From the NCBI GenBank assembly GCA_002307275.1, contig DBTX01000038.1, forward strand, positions 1 to 64,000: a stretch of 64,000 nt of DNA. Direction: 5' to 3'. The stretch's first letter is position 1. Every line of letters begins with the position of its first letter. This document shows, one piece after another, positions 59,311 through 64,000 of this stretch. The position numbers and the translations under genes were made by a program. The notes beneath the pieces are model-generated. The model made no database searches. It was not told the DNA's origin and was given only the letters and a program-made list of their open reading frames with translations. The DNA comes from Hungateiclostridiaceae bacterium UBA1305 (lineage in GTDB: Bacteria; Bacillota; Clostridia; Acetivibrionales; DTU013).

Positions 59311-60483
59311 ATGGTCAAGAAATTTAAAATATCTTTTTTATGGGTAAAAACGATTTTGGAAATTTTTGATTATGATGAAAATAAGTCAGGTAAATACATA
59401 TACAGAGATTACCACTCATTTGAAGAAACCCTCAGAAAGCTCTCGTCAGACGGAACGGCGGATCGAGATTATACATATCCCTGGCATGAACTGGGGCATA
59501 ACAACTTTTGGAAGCATTATTTAAAGTGTTTCAATGAAAAAAGCCTGAATATCTCCAACCTTTGGGACTGCATTATGCCACTCTATTATAAAATGAAAGC
59601 GAATATTGAATTTTTCTCGGATGGATATGGTGTGATGAAAGTTACTGGAGAGCCGTATCTGTATCATCATGGAATAGGTATTGCAATAAATATACATATA
59701 CCATCCTGCGAAGCCGGTTACAGTTTTGGGCAAATCGAAGAAATTACACGGGAGTTGTACAGTTTGAACAAATATAAAGTACGGATTGAAGGGAGTGAGT
59801 TTCTGACCGAATGCAATCTGGATACTTTAGCTAAAAAACTTCTTTATATGCTGGTGAAGGATGTAATCGGAACAGATCTGCCTGTGGATTTCTCAAATAA
59901 GCCTTTTACCGTTATGACAATTTTCGAGGGAGAGCGGTTTGAAATTACAGGTACACAGCTGTTGGATGGTGTTAAGAAAATTTTTAATGCGCTTGATCAA
60001 TCCTTTAAAGAAGTCATTCCGATTTCGGGATATCAGGATTCAGAGGATATATTTTGTAAAAATTTAGTCTTCACTTCTAAAAAAGGCCGGATGATATGGT
60101 GCCCGAAGTCGTTTCTCATACCGGGCGGTTCCAATAAATCGTTGGGGTGTTATCATAAGAATATTGTGAGACTAACCATGCAAATTGAAAGTTTATCAGA
60201 TCTGCTAAAGGATTTTATTTGCTTGAACCGATCCTACCCTTATTTGGACACTTATATCGGCAATGCGCAGCACCAACTGGTGAAAATGTATAATCCGGTA
60301 AATCCAAACTTAAGGACCACCTATTGTTCGGCAAGCGCAGTAGCACAAATCAATCAGAACGACTACCTGGGGCTTATAAACATGGTAAGGGAAGCATTGA
60401 AAATAAGCAGAAAGGTAGAAGGTGTCCAAACGAAAGATATTGCACTGAGATATTCTTCATCTGAGCCAAGTGAATATTTATAA
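59311..60483 (+). CDS. Hypothetical protein
   Basis: 390 aa, soluble, AAAGGAATG upstream. Alpha/beta pattern with FPFTVMTIFEGERFEITGTQ-like strands and helical C-terminal part (MVREALKISRKVEGVQTKDI). No transmembrane helix. Not recognised. It lies between the tRNA-like remnant and the nucleotidyltransferase pair. Confidence 0.55.
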   Translation: MVKKFKISFLWVKTILEIFDYDENKSGKYIYRDYHSFEETLRKLSSDGTADRDYTYPWHELGHNNFWKHYLKCFNEKSLNISNLWDCIMPLYYKMKANIEFFSDGYGVMKVTGEPYLYHHGIGIAINIHIPSCEAGYSFGQIEEITRELYSLNKYKVRIEGSEFLTECNLDTLAKKLLYMLVKDVIGTDLPVDFSNKPFTVMTIFEGERFEITGTQLLDGVKKIFNALDQSFKEVIPISGYQDSEDIFCKNLVFTSKKGRMIWCPKSFLIPGGSNKSLGCYHKNIVRLTMQIESLSDLLKDFICLNRSYPYLDTYIGNAQHQLVKMYNPVNPNLRTTYCSASAVAQINQNDYLGLINMVREALKISRKVEGVQTKDIALRYSSSEPSEYL

Positions 60484-60686
60484 CCGGAGTGCCTGCTTCA
60501 TGCGAACGCACGTTACAGATATGAAACTAATTACTTATGAAGGCAGGAGAATAACAGCATATACAAAAGAAATAAATACAAAAACAGTAAATCAATCAGA
60601 TCATAGTTATGGATAAATTGACAATGAGAATATGATAATATTTGATATGGAAATTGTTTTACGATATAATCAATTAAATCATGATA

Positions 60687-60735
60687 TATCAATGTCTTCA
60701 TGGATGCGCTTCACAAGCTTCTCAAGGAAGATAAG
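60687..60735 (+). pseudogene. Duplicated 3' tail of nrdR
   Basis: About 49 bases match the last bases of nrdR (57721-57769), including TTCATGGATG and AAGCTTCTCAAGGAA, with several differences. It has no remaining 5' part. Confidence 0.7.
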
Positions 60736-60808
60736 TAAATTGGAGTTTTAAAATTGCAGCCATATGTTATAATTAGGCAAAGAGTTCGTCTATGCGGAGG
60801 TGAGAATT

Positions 60809-61318
60809 TTGTGTAATTATCAAGCAATGATAACAGTTATTGAGGATATGGAAAAAATTGCTCAGACCCTGAATATTACTTCATTTCCGATATATTTCCT
60901 TGGTGGTTCTGCATGCATTTTAGGTCAATATACTGACAGGGCGACCCGGGATTTTGATTTTGTTGATTTGAATTATTCATCTCAGTATGGGAAAGTACTC
61001 AGATATTTAAGTGACTTTGACATGCTGGAATATGAAAGCACACTATTGGCGCCAACGTATAAAGAAAGGGCAAAGAAGCTTGAACAGTTTAAATTCCTTG
61101 AAGTCTACGTGTTGGCAAGAGAAGATATCATCGTGAGTAAAATCATCCGAATGGCGGCAAAAGACATTGAAGATATTGATTTGCTGATAAAAGAAAGTAA
61201 TAAAGAGTTGATTAAAAAGATAATTGATGAGGTTTTAGAAAGAGCAGACTTGTTTGAAACCAAAAAAGAAGCATTTCTCAAGAATCTACCTGCTTTTATG
61301 GAGAAATATCATGTATAG
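60809..61318 (+). CDS. DUF6036/AbiEii-like nucleotidyltransferase-fold protein
   Basis: 169 aa from TTG 60809 (GCGGAGG eight bases upstream). Nucleotidyltransferase signature FLGGSACILGQY, then RATRDFDFVDLN (the DxD metal pair), and LAREDIIVSKIIRMAAKDIE with the conserved Lys and Asp. Such proteins act as RNA-modifying toxins or as antitoxins in toxin-antitoxin-like pairs. Its stop overlaps the next start. Confidence 0.75.
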   Translation: MCNYQAMITVIEDMEKIAQTLNITSFPIYFLGGSACILGQYTDRATRDFDFVDLNYSSQYGKVLRYLSDFDMLEYESTLLAPTYKERAKKLEQFKFLEVYVLAREDIIVSKIIRMAAKDIEDIDLLIKESNKELIKKIIDEVLERADLFETKKEAFLKNLPAFMEKYHV

Positions 61319-61700
61319 GGTTTTTTGCGAAAGCTACGAAAATTATTTAAAACAGTATGAGTCGGTAGCTGAGAATAACGAATACCGTCATAAAATCAGT
61401 AAGCCATTTGAACTTATTTGTGACCTTGAATGCTTCAGATCGGAGCAGTCTCAAAACACATTGTTATATCAGGAGCTTTGCGATTTGCTTTACTATATGG
61501 CAAATAATCTTGAAAAGTTTCCCGGATTGCGTGCCTTTTTATGGACGCTGGATGCACGGGGAATAGAGGGAAAATACTTTGGTGTTGTTCCGGAAACTGA
61601 TCTGGAAGAACAGACAAAACTAGTCTGCATGTTTTTGAATCTGTTGTATTGGGATGAGTTTTCCAGTCAAGTTGGTCAAGTTAAGAAACCGATTAACTGA
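61311..61700 (+). CDS. Partner of the nucleotidyltransferase-like protein
   Basis: 129 aa from ATG 61311, overlapping the preceding gene by eight bases (coupled). Helical: RVFCESYENYLKQYESVAEN and LYQELCDLLYYMANNLEKFP. Not recognised; the coupled pair looks like a toxin-antitoxin or small defence unit (inference). Confidence 0.6.
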   Translation: MYRVFCESYENYLKQYESVAENNEYRHKISKPFELICDLECFRSEQSQNTLLYQELCDLLYYMANNLEKFPGLRAFLWTLDARGIEGKYFGVVPETDLEEQTKLVCMFLNLLYWDEFSSQVGQVKKPIN

Positions 61701-61868
61701 TCTGTCATACGAAGATATCAAGACTTACATGGGGGATTTTCATAAGTCCTCCTAAAGAAAAATAGCAAATAATGGTTTTAGGGTATGTACAAATGCAGTC
61801 TGATATAGTAATATTATGTTGGAAATAAATGGATTAGAATACAACATATACTATTGGGGGATGCGGGT

Positions 61869-63404
61869 ATGTACTCCAAACTCAAAAGCTGCGGTTTACT
61901 GGGGATTGATGGGTATGTCGTTGAGGTCGAGACAGATATCAGCAGCGGCATACCGGTCTTTGACCTTGTCGGACTGGGCGATGCGGCAATCAGGGAAGCT
62001 AGGGAACGTGTAAGGTCAGCTATTAAAAATTCAGGATATGAATTCCCAATCAGAAGAATTACATTGAACCTTGCTCCAGCCAATCTGAAGAAGGAAGGTT
62101 CTTCCTTCGACCTTGCGATTGCTCTTGGCGTGCTTGCTTCGACTGAAGAAATTGAAACTGAGGCTTTGGGAAATTACCTGTTTACCGGGGAATTATCTCT
62201 TGACGGAGAAGTGAAGCCGGTCAAGGGAGTGCTCCCAATGGCAGTATGTGCCCGCCAGAATGGGATCGACAATATAGTCCTGCCGCGGGAGAACGCAGAG
62301 GAAGCCTCTGTAGTCAAAGGGCTGAATGTGATACCTGTAAGAAATCTCAAAGAAACTGTAGAATTCATCAATAAGAAAACAAATATTTTCCCTTTTGTGT
62401 CTTCCAACGATTGTATGAAGTCGGCCAGAAAGGAATATGATGTCGATTTCGCAGACGTCAAGGGTCAAGAAAATGTGAAGAGGGCGCTGGAGGTAGCAGC
62501 GTCAGGAGGACATAACTGCATTATGATTGGATCACCGGGAAGTGGGAAGACCATGCTCGCAAAAAGACTGCCTACGATTCTGCCGTCCATGACCTTTGAG
62601 GAAGGACTTGAAGTCACAAAGATCCACAGTATAGCAGGAATACTGCCTCCGGGGATATCCCTCATCACTGCCAGGCCTTTCAGAAGTCCGCATCATACGA
62701 TCTCGGATATTGGCCTTGTCGGAGGTGGCGCCATGCCGAAACCGGGAGAAATAAGTCTGGCACATTATGGTGTGCTTTTTCTGGACGAGCTTCCAGAGTT
62801 TAGTAAAAAATCGCTTGAGGTTCTAAGACAGCCACTTGAAGATGGCGTGATAACAATAAGCCGCGTGAATGCCAGCCTGACTTACCCTGCAAAAACCATG
62901 CTGATCTGTGCTGCAAACCCATGCAAATGCGGCCGTTATCTCGACCCGGCCGGCCAATGCACCTGCACCCCGAGACAAGTCCAGCAGTATCTCGGCAAGC
63001 TTTCAGGCCCTTTACTCGACCGTATGGACATTCATATAGAAGTATCATCGGTAAAATACAGGGAACTGGACAGCGGCTCTGCCGGAGACCTGTCAAGCAC
63101 AATCAGGGAGAGGGTTGAAGTTACAAGACAAATCCAGTTGGACAGATATAAGAGCATGCGTATTTATTCAAATTCACAGCTTCAGCCGGCTATGATGAGC
63201 AAATTCTGCAAACTGGATGAAAAATGCAGGGACATACTTCGGAATGCCTTTGATAGATTGGGTATGAGCGCGAGAGCACACAGCAGGATACTGAAGGTAT
63301 CAAGGACGATCGCCGATATGGAGCGAAGCGAGGAGATAAAACCGGTGCACCTGGCTGAAGCGATACAGTACAGAAGCCTTGACAGGAAGGTTTGGAACAT
63401 GTAA
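61869..63404 (+). CDS. comM: ComM/YifB-like Mg-chelatase-type ATPase
   Basis: AAA+ helicase-like ATPase (511 aa from ATG 61869, GGGGG upstream). ChlI-type N-domain (VVEVETDISSGIPVFDLVGL), Walker A GSPGSGKTMLAKRLP, sensor region FRSPHHTISDIGLVGGG, Walker B GVLFLDELPEF, and CxC-type zinc segment (CAANPCKCGRYLDPAGQCTC). ComM helps branch migration in natural transformation. Adjacent dprA supports that context. Confidence 0.92.
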   Translation: MYSKLKSCGLLGIDGYVVEVETDISSGIPVFDLVGLGDAAIREARERVRSAIKNSGYEFPIRRITLNLAPANLKKEGSSFDLAIALGVLASTEEIETEALGNYLFTGELSLDGEVKPVKGVLPMAVCARQNGIDNIVLPRENAEEASVVKGLNVIPVRNLKETVEFINKKTNIFPFVSSNDCMKSARKEYDVDFADVKGQENVKRALEVAASGGHNCIMIGSPGSGKTMLAKRLPTILPSMTFEEGLEVTKIHSIAGILPPGISLITARPFRSPHHTISDIGLVGGGAMPKPGEISLAHYGVLFLDELPEFSKKSLEVLRQPLEDGVITISRVNASLTYPAKTMLICAANPCKCGRYLDPAGQCTCTPRQVQQYLGKLSGPLLDRMDIHIEVSSVKYRELDSGSAGDLSSTIRERVEVTRQIQLDRYKSMRIYSNSQLQPAMMSKFCKLDEKCRDILRNAFDRLGMSARAHSRILKVSRTIADMERSEEIKPVHLAEAIQYRSLDRKVWNM

Positions 63405-63481
63405 AGATCAGTGCCATGATATTAGAGAATGAAACTTGTAATAAAGCTACTAACCCAAAAGGTGTTTAATGCAAAAAATGA

Positions 63482-63530
63482 TTAACCAAAAAAACGTTTA
63501 ACCAAAAAAACGTTTAACCCAAAAATGGTT
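63482..63530 (+). repeat. 16-bp tandem repeat upstream of dprA
   Basis: About three copies of TTTAACCAAAAAAACG-like units with changes in the last, in the comM-dprA gap. Related words occur just upstream (TTAATGCAAAAAATGA). It may be slippage or a binding-site array. Confidence 0.6.
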
Positions 63531-63567
63531 AGCACAATGGAATAGATTTAGTTTTGGAGAGTGTGAA

Positions 63568-64000
63568 ATGGATATCGATTTGAAATACTGGATATGGTTC
63601 AGTTCGCTTGTAAAAATATCTCCGCGCAGGCGGCTGAAGCTGCTTGAGTATTTCGGTGATCCCGCCTTTCTTTGGGAATGCCCGGAGGTTGAATTGAAAA
63701 AACTTCCCATCTGTACACCATTGGTTATTGAGGCTATTTTGGACAAGCAGTGCAGGAGCGACGTGCCAGGGATCATTGAAGCAATTAAAAAATGCAATGG
63801 AACTATAATCACGATCAGGGACGGTATTTATCCGGAAGCTTTAAGGAACATACCAGGCGCGCCTGCAGTACTCTATTGCAGGGGAAAACTAGTGAAGGAT
63901 GAAATATGTATTGCTGTCGTTGGCTCAAGAAGAGCGACAAGCTACGGACTTGATATGGCAAAACGGCTGTCGCGGGATCTTGCCGGCCGCGGGGTGACGA
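63568..64000 (+). CDS. dprA: DNA processing protein DprA, 3' end outside window
   Basis: First 144 residues visible. SAM-like N-domain (WFSSLVKISPRRRLKLLEYF, LKKLPICTPLVIEAIL), then the Rossmann start (YPEALRNIPGAPAVLYCRGK, IAVVGSRRATSYGLDMAKRL), which is the DprA signature VGSR. GGAGAG precedes ATG 63568. It loads RecA on incoming single strands in transformation. Confidence 0.93.
   Translation, partial: MDIDLKYWIWFSSLVKISPRRRLKLLEYFGDPAFLWECPEVELKKLPICTPLVIEAILDKQCRSDVPGIIEAIKKCNGTIITIRDGIYPEALRNIPGAPAVLYCRGKLVKDEICIAVVGSRRATSYGLDMAKRLSRDLAGRGVT

Noticed and set aside
1..64000. rRNA genes, intact tRNAs, insertion sequences
   Set aside because: None seen on either strand apart from the tRNA-like remnant at 59.2 kb; no transposase frame was recognised.

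Overview
The window looks like the chromosome of an anaerobic, endospore-forming, Gram-positive bacterium of class Clostridia. The evidence is moderately AT-rich DNA, strong AGGAGG-type ribosome sites, frequent TTG/GTG starts, an ftsA-ftsZ-spoIIGA-sigE-sigG sporulation/division block, a DivIB-type FtsQ with Sbp, and an LtaS-like protein. No species can be named from the sequence alone.

Layout. (1) 1-6.85 kb: the 3' end of a NarL/LuxR response regulator, then a Tad/Flp pilus operon (Flp pilin, TadE, CpaB, a receiver-CpaE fusion, CpaF, TadB, TadC). (2) 6.9-13 kb: a homocysteine S-methyltransferase-family protein, and a leftward set of RlmI-type methyltransferase, MFS transporter and LtaS-like sulfatase-fold enzyme. 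(3) 13.3-32.6 kb: a large gas-vesicle region with six proteins carrying a GvpA-type domain, GvpO, GvpN, GvpG, GvpK, three GvpF/L, two Hsp20-like proteins, two complete Cdc48/p97-like double AAA+ ATPases, a free GRAM/PH-like protein and several unknowns. Three proteins have unusual architectures: GvpA-like domain + two GRAM/PH-like domains + zinc ribbon; GvpA-like + zinc ribbon; and an archaeal L12/P1-like domain + GvpF/L. (4) 32.7-40.5 kb: a murA remnant that lacks its N-terminal part but keeps the active-site loop, then divIB/ftsQ, sbp, ftsA, ftsZ, spoIIGA, sigE, sigG. (5) 40.49-56.88 kb: a 16.4-kb integrative element bounded by 24-bp direct repeats. It is inserted exactly in the intrinsic terminator of sigG. 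It encodes a tyrosine integrase, phage-like genes, an excisionase-like HTH protein, small regulators, a serine recombinase, and about 2.2 kb of dense hairpins without convincing genes (51.6-53.76 kb), which may be a large structured RNA or tandem structured-RNA array. (6) 56.9-64 kb: ylmC/ymxH, nrdR, a patch of accessory genes flanked by duplicated nrdR-side sequence, a comM/yifB-type ATPase and the start of dprA.

How the parts fit: gas-vesicle assembly would use GvpA-type shell subunits, GvpN and GvpF/L/G/K/O accessories, with the Cdc48-like unfoldases and Hsp20s as likely quality-control or remodelling factors. That last role is inference. The sporulation block keeps recognisable control signals: candidate Spo0A boxes before spoIIGA and a sigma-F-like promoter before sigG. 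The mobile element breaks the sigG terminator at its left end but carries a substitute terminator just inside, while the original terminator survives at the right end.

No search, folding or alignment tool was used. Family calls rest on motif recognition, and start codons were chosen by ribosome-binding-site position.
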